Shown here piece by piece: positions 1 to 6,105 of a DNA stretch of 23,785 nucleotides. A model generated the notes under the pieces. It had not been told where the DNA came from. It searched no databases and saw nothing but the letters and a program-made list of their open reading frames with translations. Location: the IMG/VR virus record IMGVR_UViG_3300042465_001344, positions 1-23,785 of that record; one strand, given 5' to 3'. How positions within the stretch are numbered: the first letter of the stretch is position 1; every line of letters starts with the position of its first letter. The stretch is from a virus. The translations under genes and the position numbers were made by a program.

Positions 1-386
1 TCGCCATATTCGTCTAGATATATGCCATCAAAGCCCAAGCCACGCATAGCATCCGCGTTGTCAGCCCCGAACAACCTTATCTTTGCCGAGTTCATTAAGG
101 TAACCGTTAGCTCGGCCTCGTTGCTGTCCAAGATGATCGGTTGAGCAAAGTTCTTAAGGTAATCCCAAACGACTGACTTAGCCTGGCTGCGGTACGGTGC
201 GACATAGCCAAACAAAGGGAAAGCGCTCTTACAGGTAGCCGCTGCCCTGATTACGTCATTGATAGCGGCAACAGTCTTACCTGCGCGTCTGTGGGCGACT
301 AGACAGCCCCACCGCTGCGTCCTTGCGTGGAACGGCAAGAATGCCGGTCTCGGCGCATAAGGAAGGATTATTTCGGATCGGCCCAT
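1..386 (-). CDS. terL: Terminase large subunit, N-terminal part (partial at left edge)
   Basis: This is the ATPase part of the packaging motor that drives DNA into the prohead. The first 128 residues are visible and the reading frame stays open to the window edge. A Walker A-like motif HRRAGKT lies at residues 32-38, preceded by a Q-R-W adenine-recognition-like segment at 24-26. A Walker B motif IYLDEYG lies at 122-128, giving the usual spacing for a TerL ATPase; the nuclease domain is outside the window. The chosen ATG at 386 lies inside the end of terS (19 nt overlap) with an AGGA about 11 nt upstream. TerS immediately upstream supports the call. Confidence 0.93.
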   Translation of the reverse strand, partial: MGRSEIILPYAPRPAFLPFHARTQRWGCLVAHRRAGKTVAAINDVIRAAATCKSAFPLFGYVAPYRSQAKSVVWDYLKNFAQPIILDSNEAELTVTLMNSAKIRLFGADNADAMRGLGFDGIYLDEYG

Positions 387-607
387 CGGATCACCATTTC
401 CTGCGGCCCGCCCTCATTACCTACGTTCTCAGTCCTAGCCAAGTCAGGAACGACCTTTTTCAGCAGGATATCCGCTGCTTTGACCTGCGTACCTGATAGC
501 TCAATCTCGCCCTCAACGTGCTTCAAGAGGCGATTCATGATCTGACTGGCTTGAATCTTCTCTCTCCAAGCATCAGACAACACAACTTTCCGTTTTCTAG
601 CAGCCAT
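368..607 (-). CDS. terS: Terminase small subunit
   Basis: This 79-residue protein should recognise phage DNA and regulate TerL during packaging. It has a basic N-terminus (AARKRK), then a helical segment containing WREKIQASQIMNRL and a segment SGTQVKAADILLKKVVPDL. This arrangement is typical, from memory, of the short TerS proteins found directly upstream of TerL in proteobacterial phages. It ends 19 nt inside the terL start, so the two are probably translationally coupled. The ATG at 607 lacks a strong Shine-Dalgarno sequence. Assignment rests on sequence pattern and position. Confidence 0.85.
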   Translation of the reverse strand: MAARKRKVVLSDAWREKIQASQIMNRLLKHVEGEIELSGTQVKAADILLKKVVPDLARTENVGNEGGPQEMVIRWADPK

Positions 608-653
608 GTCGTTGATTTGTAACAGAAATTGTTAACATACTTAATTTATGTTA

Positions 654-1022
654 TTACTTAAGAAAGCGCAATTTGTAGAGGGTCGAATCGATCTGATCCG
701 CGATGCCGTCTACCAAGTTGTTCAGCTCGCTATCCTGTGGCAAATCCTTGCGAATGTCGTTTACAAACTCTTTGATTTGCGTCAGGTACTTGACCGGGTC
801 GGTGGCTAGGTGGAAGTCCTTGGGGTAGCCGGTAATTATGTCGTAGACACCCTGATACGCTTCAGCCCAGGCATCGGTCAGCTCCACGATGGCGTCGTAG
901 TATGCACCGAGCGCAACGTGCTGCGAGTAGCTCTTAGTCTGCAAGTGCATGAAATGCGTATTGGTTGCTGAGTGAAACAGCACACTAACAAACGCCGCCG
1001 CCGATTCGTTGTATTTCGACAT
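654..1022 (-). CDS. Dps/ferritin-like phage protein (DUF5856-type)
   Basis: The 122-residue protein is predicted to be mostly helical. It carries the segment FMHLQTKSYSQHVALGAYYD (residues 24-43), followed by acidic helices with VELTDAWAEAYQG. This His/Asp/Glu-spaced pattern resembles small four-helix Dps/ferritin-like proteins (DUF5856) that many aquatic phages carry. Whether it binds iron or DNA cannot be told from the sequence. It starts with ATG behind AAAAAGGGTG and has its own good promoter just upstream (1050-1078). It lies between the nuclease gene and terS, so it may be expressed with packaging genes. Confidence 0.6.
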   Translation of the reverse strand: MSKYNESAAAFVSVLFHSATNTHFMHLQTKSYSQHVALGAYYDAIVELTDAWAEAYQGVYDIITGYPKDFHLATDPVKYLTQIKEFVNDIRKDLPQDSELNNLVDGIADQIDSTLYKLRFLK

Positions 1023-1049
1023 TTTTCACCCTTTTTCAGCAATTTCACT

Positions 1050-1078
1050 ATGATATTCTGAATTTATCAGCCAGTCAA
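1050..1078 (-). promoter_or_regulatory. Sigma70-like promoter for the Dps-like/terminase genes
   Basis: On the minus strand a -35 box TTGACT (1073-1078) is separated by 17 nt from a -10 box TATCAT (1050-1055). Both boxes match the consensus at five of six positions. The -35 overlaps the stop codon of the upstream nuclease gene. It would start a leftward transcript about 25 nt before the Dps-like gene, allowing late or extra expression of that gene and the terminase. Confidence 0.65.
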
Positions 1079-1371
1079 GCCCGTAATTTCACCATTTGAG
1101 CAATCATAATTTCGACCGTATCCTTGACTCCTTGCTTGTCTCGGACGATTGCTCGACACCCCGTCCATTGCAGCGCAAACTTTTGTTGATCCTCGGTTTC
1201 CTTACCCTTTGGCCCTTTGACTTCGACCAGCCATGTAACCCCGCCAAAAGCCACCAACAGATCGGGAACGCCTCTACCCATCGGGGCGAGGGATAAGACC
1301 GCACAGCCGCGCATTTTGAATTCAGTAACGATCTCTTGATGATTCGCATCGACTTTAGCAGCGCGTCTCAT
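1075..1371 (-). CDS. VRR-NUC-type nuclease
   Basis: This 98-residue protein has the PD-(D/E)XK nuclease core of the VRR-NUC family: GRGVPDLLVAF with Asp37, then WLVEVKG with Glu50 and Lys52, and a following Gln-rich helix (DQQKFALQW). Family members cut branched DNA such as Holliday junctions or 5' flaps. In a phage it would resolve replication or recombination intermediates before packaging. The start ATG overlaps the stop of the preceding gene as ATGA, so translation is likely coupled. The short length is usual for stand-alone phage VRR-NUC proteins. Confidence 0.85.
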   Translation of the reverse strand: MRRAAKVDANHQEIVTEFKMRGCAVLSLAPMGRGVPDLLVAFGGVTWLVEVKGPKGKETEDQQKFALQWTGCRAIVRDKQGVKDTVEIMIAQMVKLRA

Positions 1372-1913
1372 AAACCCTCAACAAAAATTGCTTTTGTGGG
1401 CGTTTTCCAGTTCTTGTCCGGCGCAGGCGCTATCCAAGACGGGTCGAGCCACACGAGCCTGTTGTTAGGGTAAGCAATCAACTGCCCGGTTTGCAAGGCG
1501 ATAATGTGGTGATTCTTGTGCTGATCCGGCGTTTCTGACCACCCCGTTCTCATCCAATCAAGGGTAAACAGGTAATTACCCGTTCGGATAACCCCATCCC
1601 TGCCGAGCGCCGTGACTTTGTGGTTTTTCAGGAATGAGAATTGATGCACCGCAAATTCATAGCCGTAGCTGTCCCACCACACTAGCTGCTCAATCGGTAA
1701 TTGTTCGCAAGGCTGTAAACAAATCTTGTTTATTGGAACTCGCGCCCATTGCGCTCCCGATTCCAACATAACTTGAAACATGGGAACTCGCGCAGGTTCT
1801 GCTCGCACCCCAAAAATTACCGCTTTAACGAACTCCCCGTGACCTTCCTTCTCATCGTACAAAAATTCCTTCCTTACAAAGCATTGAATCGTCGGGCAGT
1901 CGTCAATTAACAT
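1368..1913 (-). CDS. Phage protein of unknown function (181 aa)
   Basis: I do not recognise this protein's function. The frame is open further upstream, but the ATG at 1913 is preferred because it overlaps the end of the preceding gene by only 11 nt. The protein is rich in Trp and aromatic residues, with no membrane segment or signal peptide. Its C-terminal half contains LFTLDWMRTGWSETPDQHKN and then PNNRLVWLDPSWI, which could be a small beta-rich fold. It sits between a recombination gene set and the VRR-NUC gene and ends with an ATGA overlap onto the latter, suggesting a role in DNA metabolism or its regulation. Confidence 0.72.
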   Translation of the reverse strand: MLIDDCPTIQCFVRKEFLYDEKEGHGEFVKAVIFGVRAEPARVPMFQVMLESGAQWARVPINKICLQPCEQLPIEQLVWWDSYGYEFAVHQFSFLKNHKVTALGRDGVIRTGNYLFTLDWMRTGWSETPDQHKNHHIIALQTGQLIAYPNNRLVWLDPSWIAPAPDKNWKTPTKAIFVEGL

Positions 1914-2139
1914 GGGCTGCTTTCTGAATAGCTTTAGCGGATTCAATTTCGGCAATGACTTCCGGGCCAGTCTCAATCGTGATCCGCATATCTTGCACCA
2001 ACAATTCCATACACACCCCGTCAGCAAGTTCTGTTTCGCTGTAGTCGCTTTGCGCTTGACCAAACGCAAGAAAGTCCGAACAAATCTTGTGCAGCACTTC
2101 TACGGCTCGTTGCTCATTTACCTTTAAAAATTGGCACAT
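1903..2139 (-). CDS. Small hypothetical protein (78 aa)
   Basis: This acidic, probably helical protein of 78 residues has no recognised domain. Its start is well supported: a GGAGG lies four bases before the ATG at 2139 and the start overlaps the end of the Ref-like nuclease gene by 16 nt. Its end overlaps the next gene by 11 nt. The tight packing on both sides argues that it is a real gene of the leftward operon. No function can be assigned. Confidence 0.7.
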   Translation of the reverse strand: MCQFLKVNEQRAVEVLHKICSDFLAFGQAQSDYSETELADGVCMELLVQDMRITIETGPEVIAEIESAKAIQKAAHVN

Positions 2140-2411
2140 AATTCCTCCGTTTGCTGTAACAATTCTTGCTCTGTCCCGTAACGCTTCTCAAATTCACGCC
2201 GCCACGGATGCCTACTGACGTACTCAGGATTATTGCGTCCACTTCTGTGATGAGTCGGACACAGGCATATCACAAACATTTCACCCGCCCGTTTGCTGCC
2301 ACTCAGGACGTGATGGATATCGCCGTCGGAATGTTCCCCGTGAAACAATCGGCAAACAATACAGCCCAAATCCCTGACCTTGGCGTGCCACTCTTGCTCA
2401 AGTTTTGTCAA
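2124..2411 (-). CDS. Ref-type HNH nuclease (recombination enhancement function-like)
   Basis: The 95-residue protein has Cys17 and Cys20 in a CxxC pair, a conserved DIHHV (His33-His34), and a C-terminal CLCPTHH block (Cys49, Cys51, His54, His55), followed by RNNPEYVSRHPW. This is the pattern of the Ref family of phage HNH nucleases; the best-known member, from phage P1, nicks DNA in a RecA-dependent manner. The start appears to be TTG at 2411, with AGGGG about 7 nt upstream, overlapping the end of the ninB-like gene by 14 nt. Its position next to NinB and VRR-NUC supports a recombination role. Confidence 0.8.
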   Translation of the reverse strand: MTKLEQEWHAKVRDLGCIVCRLFHGEHSDGDIHHVLSGSKRAGEMFVICLCPTHHRSGRNNPEYVSRHPWRREFEKRYGTEQELLQQTEELCANF

Positions 2412-2700
2412 CGTCTACCCCTAACGCAACCGAAGCATGATTCAGCCAGTCTAGCCATTCACTAAACTTTTCTCGTTCGTATTCGCTGGTTCGTCTGCCT
2501 AACATCACAATGCCCCCATAAAGCCCCGGAGCAAGTCTAGGAGCGACTTCGCCCTCGTAGGTAGCTGTGAGTATGTCCTTCCAGTCATTTTCGTGCAGGA
2601 ACGTCTTTTGACCGTTTATCAGCCATTCTTTCTGTTTTGACCAAGCCTTGAGGATTCGCCATTGCGCCGCGTTTTGTTCAACGGTGCGCTTAGTATTCAT
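2398..2700 (-). CDS. ninB: NinB-like recombination protein
   Basis: The 100-residue protein resembles lambda NinB (Orf), which binds single-stranded DNA and SSB and takes part in phage recombination. Visible signs are the RTVEQNAAQWRIL segment (residues 5-17), the motif HENDWKDILTATY in the middle, and GRRTSEYEREKFSEWLDWL near the C-terminus with the ending GV. Length is slightly shorter than the lambda protein, as is common. It is followed by the Ref-type nuclease, just as ninB neighbours other recombination genes in lambdoid phages. The start overlaps the preceding gene by 11 nt. Confidence 0.82.
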   Translation of the reverse strand: MNTKRTVEQNAAQWRILKAWSKQKEWLINGQKTFLHENDWKDILTATYEGEVAPRLAPGLYGGIVMLGRRTSEYEREKFSEWLDWLNHASVALGVDVDKT

Positions 2701-3103
2701 AGTTCACCGTTTCCTTGTTTTCTTGCAGCAATTTAGCCCCGTTCTTCAGGTGAAAGTTCCTTGCCATGTCAGTTTTTGGTGACATCGTTATGATGCGACA
2801 ATAAGATTCTTTTCTGATTTTTTTAATCATTGCTCGCACTAGCTTAGTTGCTGATCCTTTTTTGTATGACCACACAGAATACAAAACAATGGTGGTAGGC
2901 CAACCCCAACCTTTTTTAAACAAGTCTTTTTCTGTTTTTGGTATTGAATTCTCGTGACTCATACATACCACCGCGCAGATTTGTCTGTCCTCTAGCCATG
3001 CATAAACGTGTTTTCCATTCTCGATGCGCCGTTTGGGGCTAATCTTTGGGCGCACAGGGTCATCGCGCAGGATCGGGTCGGGGTCAAGTAGTTGGACTAG
3101 CAT
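2690..3103 (-). CDS. GNAT-like acyltransferase (phage type)
   Basis: This 137-residue protein looks like a small GNAT-fold protein seen repeatedly in phages. It has an N-terminal MLVQLLDPDPI strand, a central region TIVLYSVWSYKKGSATKLVR that resembles the acetyl-CoA-binding strand and loop, and a C-terminal ARNFHLKNGAKLLQ segment typical of GNAT ends. The substrate is unknown. The start overlaps the previous gene by 7 nt and the end overlaps ninB by 11 nt. A second, unrelated GNAT-like gene lies at 18995-19438. The family call is from memory of phage homologues; function is inference. Confidence 0.6.
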   Translation of the reverse strand: MLVQLLDPDPILRDDPVRPKISPKRRIENGKHVYAWLEDRQICAVVCMSHENSIPKTEKDLFKKGWGWPTTIVLYSVWSYKKGSATKLVRAMIKKIRKESYCRIITMSPKTDMARNFHLKNGAKLLQENKETVNYEY

Positions 3104-3591
3104 CCGTTCTTCTCCCGCAGCTTGGCTTCAATAGCATCAATAAAAGCAGGTACACCTTCAATCCATGCTTCTACTTGATTTCGTGCTGCATAAAGATGCA
3201 GACCTTCAAAATGGTCACGCTCCTCCTCCGTCAGCCCAACCCATTTGCGCTTTGGTGGGGTGGTATAGAGGGGTTCGGCATTTTTAATTTTTTCTTTCCA
3301 ATTACTGCCGCTGCCGTTGTCAATGTATAACCACCCATATCCATCAAAGTCGTAGCGCATAGCCACCGGCTCTTGATCCGGCTTGCGCTGTAGTGCATCT
3401 TTGTTTTTGCCGTCATGAAATCCAATCATGTAAGCAATGGTAAGGTCATCAGATTCTTGCTCCGGCTGTGCCAAGGCTTCTTTGATGGCTTTCATCGCGT
3501 TGCCAACTTTTGTAATCTCACGAACATGCAGCGGCGAACAAATACAATCCAACGCCTCAAGCGCCAGCTTCAATGCTTCGTCTTTAGTCAT
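3097..3591 (-). CDS. Phage hypothetical protein with N-terminal MTKDEALKLALEAL motif
   Basis: This 164-residue protein starts with MTKDEALKLALEAL and contains the segment KNAEPLYTTPP. Both are hallmarks of variable hypothetical proteins in phage replication/ninR-like regions. No enzymatic motif is visible. I chose the ATG at 3591 rather than an earlier in-frame start at 3612, because it gives an ATGA overlap with the preceding winged-helix gene and matches the usual N-terminus. The C-terminal part (HFEGLHLYAARNQVEAWIEG) is helical. Function unknown. Confidence 0.75.
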   Translation of the reverse strand: MTKDEALKLALEALDCICSPLHVREITKVGNAMKAIKEALAQPEQESDDLTIAYMIGFHDGKNKDALQRKPDQEPVAMRYDFDGYGWLYIDNGSGSNWKEKIKNAEPLYTTPPKRKWVGLTEEERDHFEGLHLYAARNQVEAWIEGVPAFIDAIEAKLREKNGC

Positions 3592-3896
3592 TTCCGCACC
3601 CATACGCGACACATCCTGCCACTCGCGCCTTTCTTTTTGCCATCGGTGTAAGCCAAGTCCATACGTTCCAACTCGCTCATGCGCCTAGCAACAGCGTTAT
3701 GGTCAAGATCAGTACGGTCAGCAATATCGTAGATCGTGCCGGGTGTCTCTAACGCGACGATGATAATGAGATGATGCTTGGTGGCGAGTTCTGCTGCCTG
3801 ATCCGCTGCTGCATGGCTTGTATCGGGATCGGTGTTACGTACTCGGGGAAATTGCAGGTTTGGGAAATAACGATCTAGTATCATTTTTTTATCCAT
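3588..3896 (-). CDS. Winged-helix DNA-binding protein
   Basis: The 102-residue protein contains NTDPDTSHAAA near the N-terminus (residues 21-31) and a winged-helix module: GTIYDIADRTDLDHNAVARR (about 53-72), then MSELERMDLAYTDGKK and a short beta hairpin. This is a common phage protein that resembles MarR/ArsR-type helix-turn-helix domains. It may be a regulator or a replication accessory factor. It lies directly after the helicase-loader-like gene. The start ATG has a weak Shine-Dalgarno and overlaps the end of the preceding small ORF; an internal ATG four codons later is an alternative. Confidence 0.75.
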   Translation of the reverse strand: MDKKMILDRYFPNLQFPRVRNTDPDTSHAAADQAAELATKHHLIIIVALETPGTIYDIADRTDLDHNAVARRMSELERMDLAYTDGKKKGASGRMCRVWVRK

Positions 3897-4012
3897 TCAT
3901 AGAAAAGGTTATTTTCTGTTGCCCTAACTTCAACCACCGAAAACTCAGCCGCAAACGCCCTCACGATTGTTGCTGATTCGGGCATAGCTGCCGCCCGTTC
4001 TTCTCGCGTCAT
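3881..4012 (-). CDS. Small hypothetical protein, start uncertain (43-93 aa)
   Basis: The frame ending at 3881 carries a protein-like sequence: SWQERVATVVRVQS, then MTREERAAAMPESATIVRAF. The listed ATG at 4012 gives 43 residues and no overlap with the upstream gene. Alternatives are GTG at 4027 or 4021, and ATG at 4162, which has an AAGG upstream but would overlap the helicase-loader-like gene by 109 nt. The conserved-looking SWQERV part lies upstream of 4012, so the true start may be earlier or unusual. No function recognised. Confidence 0.45.
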   Translation of the reverse strand: MTREERAAAMPESATIVRAFAAEFSVVEVRATENNLFYEWIKK

Positions 4013-4053
4013 ACTTTGCACGCGCACTACTGTTGCAACTCTTTCTTGCCAAC

Positions 4054-4398
4054 TTACGCGGCCCGTAACCGCAGGCGATACTGAAACATATCCTCGCCCG
4101 GTCTTGCCGGTACTCCGATCTTCCTGCCGTGCTCCATTGTTAGCTGATCGCTTGTCCACCATGCGACTACCTTTTTCTCAGGCATTGAGATTTCATCATC
4201 AAAGCGCTCACCATTGAGCCAGCTTGCAGGGTGAGGGATGAACTGTTTATCTCGTCCCTCTGCTGTCCACATCCGCACATGATCGTCAATCGCCTGTAGT
4301 GCTTTCTGTTGCTGCTCGGCAGTAAGGCGTGCGTATGCTTTCTGTGCATCCTTGCGAGCTACTTTCTTTGGGTACTTGATGTAGAAGTCGTCAAACAT
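4054..4398 (-). CDS. Replication protein/helicase-loader-like C-terminal domain protein
   Basis: The 114-residue protein starts MFDDFYIKYPKKVARKDAQK and contains FIPHPASWLNGERFDDE (residues 53-69). These two patterns are typical of the C-terminal domain of phage replication initiation or helicase-loading proteins; here the domain stands alone, without the N-terminal DNA-binding half. The ATG is preceded by GGAGG at five bases, a very strong ribosome site, and overlaps the glycosyltransferase gene end by 40 nt. It likely acts with the host or phage helicase at the replication fork, but this is inference from the motif. Confidence 0.7.
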   Translation of the reverse strand: MFDDFYIKYPKKVARKDAQKAYARLTAEQQQKALQAIDDHVRMWTAEGRDKQFIPHPASWLNGERFDDEISMPEKKVVAWWTSDQLTMEHGRKIGVPARPGEDMFQYRLRLRAA

Positions 4399-5237
4399 TT
4401 TTCCTCCGTTTCCTGTTGTGCGACTAACTTCATTCCGTAGTTGTTAACGCCCTCACGAACAACCACGTTCTTCTTGATGAGTCTGTTTCGCTTGAACACA
4501 TCAAAGTCAACGCGATGATGCCAGCGACCGTAGCGCATGACAAGACTTGCCATGTCGGGCCATGTATCAACAAGCATCTGTGACTTTTCTTTGTTACGAC
4601 TGCCGTTACCGTAAAGCTCTTCTGTGTTGCCTCCTTTCACACTCAGAGTTGCTGCTTTGTTTTGCAAGAAAGCGTTGAAGATGATCGTGCACCAACCTGC
4701 TGTGAGCATCTGCAATGAGAGATCCACGTCTTCGTTGTATTTGAGTCTCCAACGAAACGGCACGTCGTTGCGAATCAAGATGCACGAGAAAATTCTTGTA
4801 TTGATTCTGAACGGTGGCATCGCTGTTCTCTGCTCTGCAAAGAAACGATACTGCAAGCCAGCTTGTGCGACGTTCTCATAGCGATCAACGAAATCTTCGC
4901 ACGCTTTGAAGATCGCAGGTGATCTGCAAGGTATTTTTTTGTTGTTGTTCAAGCGCACAAAACCATCGATGTTGTCATCCATGATCCAGTGCCATGTAGC
5001 GCCTTGCGAGATCGAGTGCTCCCAACACCAGTTGCGTGCAGGATAAGAGCCAAGTCCGTGATTGCTGAACGGTAGCACTAAGATTTTTCTCGCTTCAATG
5101 ACTGCTGCATAAGCATCGTATTCTTGAGGCTCTACTGCAATGCGATAGTCAACGTTCATGCGCTCAAGTGCTCTGCTCGTATGACGCGAGTCAGCACGAC
5201 CCTTGCTGATGATGTAGATCGGATGCTTAGGCTTCAT
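4359..5237 (-). CDS. TET-associated-type glycosyltransferase (possible DNA base modification)
   Basis: The 292-residue protein begins PKHPIYIISKGRADSRHTSR, followed by YRIAVEPQEYDAYAA and ILVLPFSNHGLGS. It then has a GT-A-like metal/sugar-nucleotide motif WIMDDNIDGF (Asp87-Asp88) and a second acidic motif YNEDVDLSLQ (residues 167-176). This pattern matches the TET-associated glycosyltransferases of phages, which add sugars to hydroxymethylated bases. No TET/JBP dioxygenase or hydroxymethylase is visible in this window, so the substrate is not established. The ATG at 5237 gives an 11 nt overlap with the preceding small gene; a GTG four codons earlier is an alternative. Confidence 0.72.
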   Translation of the reverse strand: MKPKHPIYIISKGRADSRHTSRALERMNVDYRIAVEPQEYDAYAAVIEARKILVLPFSNHGLGSYPARNWCWEHSISQGATWHWIMDDNIDGFVRLNNNKKIPCRSPAIFKACEDFVDRYENVAQAGLQYRFFAEQRTAMPPFRINTRIFSCILIRNDVPFRWRLKYNEDVDLSLQMLTAGWCTIIFNAFLQNKAATLSVKGGNTEELYGNGSRNKEKSQMLVDTWPDMASLVMRYGRWHHRVDFDVFKRNRLIKKNVVVREGVNNYGMKLVAQQETEEKCLTTSTSSTQRK

Positions 5238-5463
5238 CGACGTAAACACGCTTTTCTGACTTCTCTTTGACAGGAAATAACACGCTCTTCGTCGTAAACG
5301 ATATGCGACGACCTATCAGCTCTGAAAACTCATTCATGTCCTCAGTCGTCAGAAAACTAATCGTTACTTGATGAATCGTGCGTAAGTTCTCTTGAATGAA
5401 CTCAGGCATGTCTTGCCATTCTTTCTTGTAGTCAAACGTTTCTTCGCCGAACAAATCACTCAT
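5227..5463 (-). CDS. Small protein coupled to the glycosyltransferase gene (78 aa)
   Basis: This 78-residue protein begins MSDLFGEETFDYKKEWQDMP and contains DMPEFIQENLRTIHQVTISF, then EDMNEFSELIGRRI and a Lys-rich end. I recall similar small proteins upstream of the same glycosyltransferase type in aquatic phages, which suggests a functional pair, but no activity is known to me. It has an AGGTGA before the ATG and overlaps the glycosyltransferase start by 11 nt. It is the first convincing gene after the structured leader at 5507-5830. Confidence 0.72.
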   Translation of the reverse strand: MSDLFGEETFDYKKEWQDMPEFIQENLRTIHQVTISFLTTEDMNEFSELIGRRISFTTKSVLFPVKEKSEKRVYVDEA

Positions 5464-5506
5464 GAGTCACCTGTATAAGTAGCTAGTAGTATCTGCTTTC
5501 TGGTGA

Positions 5507-5830
5507 GCGCACTTAGCCTAAGCCAAATGCGCCTTTAGTCTGTGCTTTCCGGAGCCACGACACTCGTCAGTCTTTCGGTCAAGGGCACTAACTTCGCCAC
5601 CCTTATGCGTGCTGTCGCAGACCTTAGCCACCAGTAGCACTCTTCCAATCGCAGCCCTGTTGCTCTCATTGCCGACTGCGTTGTAGTCAAAGAAAAACCC
5701 ATCACGGCTGGGCTTCGAGCTGCGGTGGAAGAGAACGGAAACGGAACAGTCTCGACAACCGAAGCCCATGCGTGATGGGTCTATTGTTCCCGTTCGCGCT
5801 TCCACACGCGGCCCGATCTTTCTCTCGGAC
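5507..5830 (-). ncRNA. Candidate structured leader RNA between cro-like gene and glycosyltransferase module
   Basis: About 400 nt separate the cro-like gene from the next good gene on the same strand. The only long frame here (5518-5838, GTG start) encodes a Cys/Arg-rich sequence unlike its neighbours. On the minus strand the stretch can form an 18/20 bp long-range stem (5698-5779) followed by five Us. It can also form a 12-pair hairpin (5507-5532) that is fully paired only as minus-strand RNA, because its three non-Watson-Crick positions become G-U pairs on that strand. The likely role is regulatory (attenuation, antitermination or antisense). The boundaries and the RNA itself are inference. 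Confidence 0.35.
5698..5779 (-). terminator. Long inverted repeat with U-tract: attenuator/terminator-like
   Basis: Arms at 5698-5717 and 5760-5779 are complementary at 18 of 20 positions, with a 42 nt loop. On the minus strand the 3' arm is followed at once by TTTTTCT. Part of the loop (5727-5747) is also partly complementary to 5786-5803, upstream in the transcript, so two stems would interlock as a pseudoknot or compete. An intrinsic terminator normally has a shorter loop, so a conditional attenuator is at least as likely. Confidence 0.45.
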
Positions 5831-5836
5831 AAACAC

Positions 5837-5865
5837 ACAGTAAACGACTATTTTCTGTTTGTCAA
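5837..5865 (-). promoter_or_regulatory. Possible promoter for the structured leader
   Basis: A perfect TTGACA (5860-5865, minus strand) lies just after the cro-like stop codon. At 17 nt spacing the -10 position reads TACTGT (5837-5842), a poor match. If active it would give a transcript starting about 5830, right at the structured stretch. The weak -10 box makes this tentative. Confidence 0.3.
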
Positions 5866-6087
5866 CTACTGCTGCGGGACGATCTCAGCAACAAGCTGCT
5901 GCACAGGTATGTAATCGACAGGATTGACGACCAGCGCGTTTTGAGTGATGACTTGCAACTTGTACGCAACGCCCTCGGGAATCGTGCCACGCTTCGCCCA
6001 TTGACTCACAGCTTGACTTGTAATGCCCAATGCCTCAGCCAGCTTGCGCCGATTGCCAAAATGCTGCTCTGCTTGTACAACTTTCAT
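5866..6087 (-). CDS. cro: Cro-like helix-turn-helix repressor
   Basis: The 73-residue protein has a compact helix-turn-helix near its N-terminus: RKLAEALGITSQAVSQWAKR (residues 14-33), then GTIPEGVAYKLQVIT, the usual arrangement of lambdoid Cro/DicC-type proteins. The ATG at 6087 has a perfect AGGAG six bases upstream; an in-frame start at 6159 lies upstream of the predicted transcription start and is rejected. A strong promoter (6125-6152) drives it leftward, and palindromes in the intergenic region (6106-6121, 6167-6182) are likely operators. It should set the balance between leftward and rightward transcription. No divergent CI-type gene is adjacent. Confidence 0.88.
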   Translation of the reverse strand: MKVVQAEQHFGNRRKLAEALGITSQAVSQWAKRGTIPEGVAYKLQVITQNALVVNPVDYIPVQQLVAEIVPQQ

Positions 6088-6105
6088 AGTAGCTCCTAGG
6101 TTGAA

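Noticed and set aside
5518-5838. Minus-strand 106-residue frame with GTG start in the leader region
   Set aside because: Cys/Arg-rich, no domain, no good ribosome site, and it spans the inverted repeats, which create a similar PSRMGF/PSRDGF sequence twice. Treated as a structured RNA candidate instead; not fully excluded.
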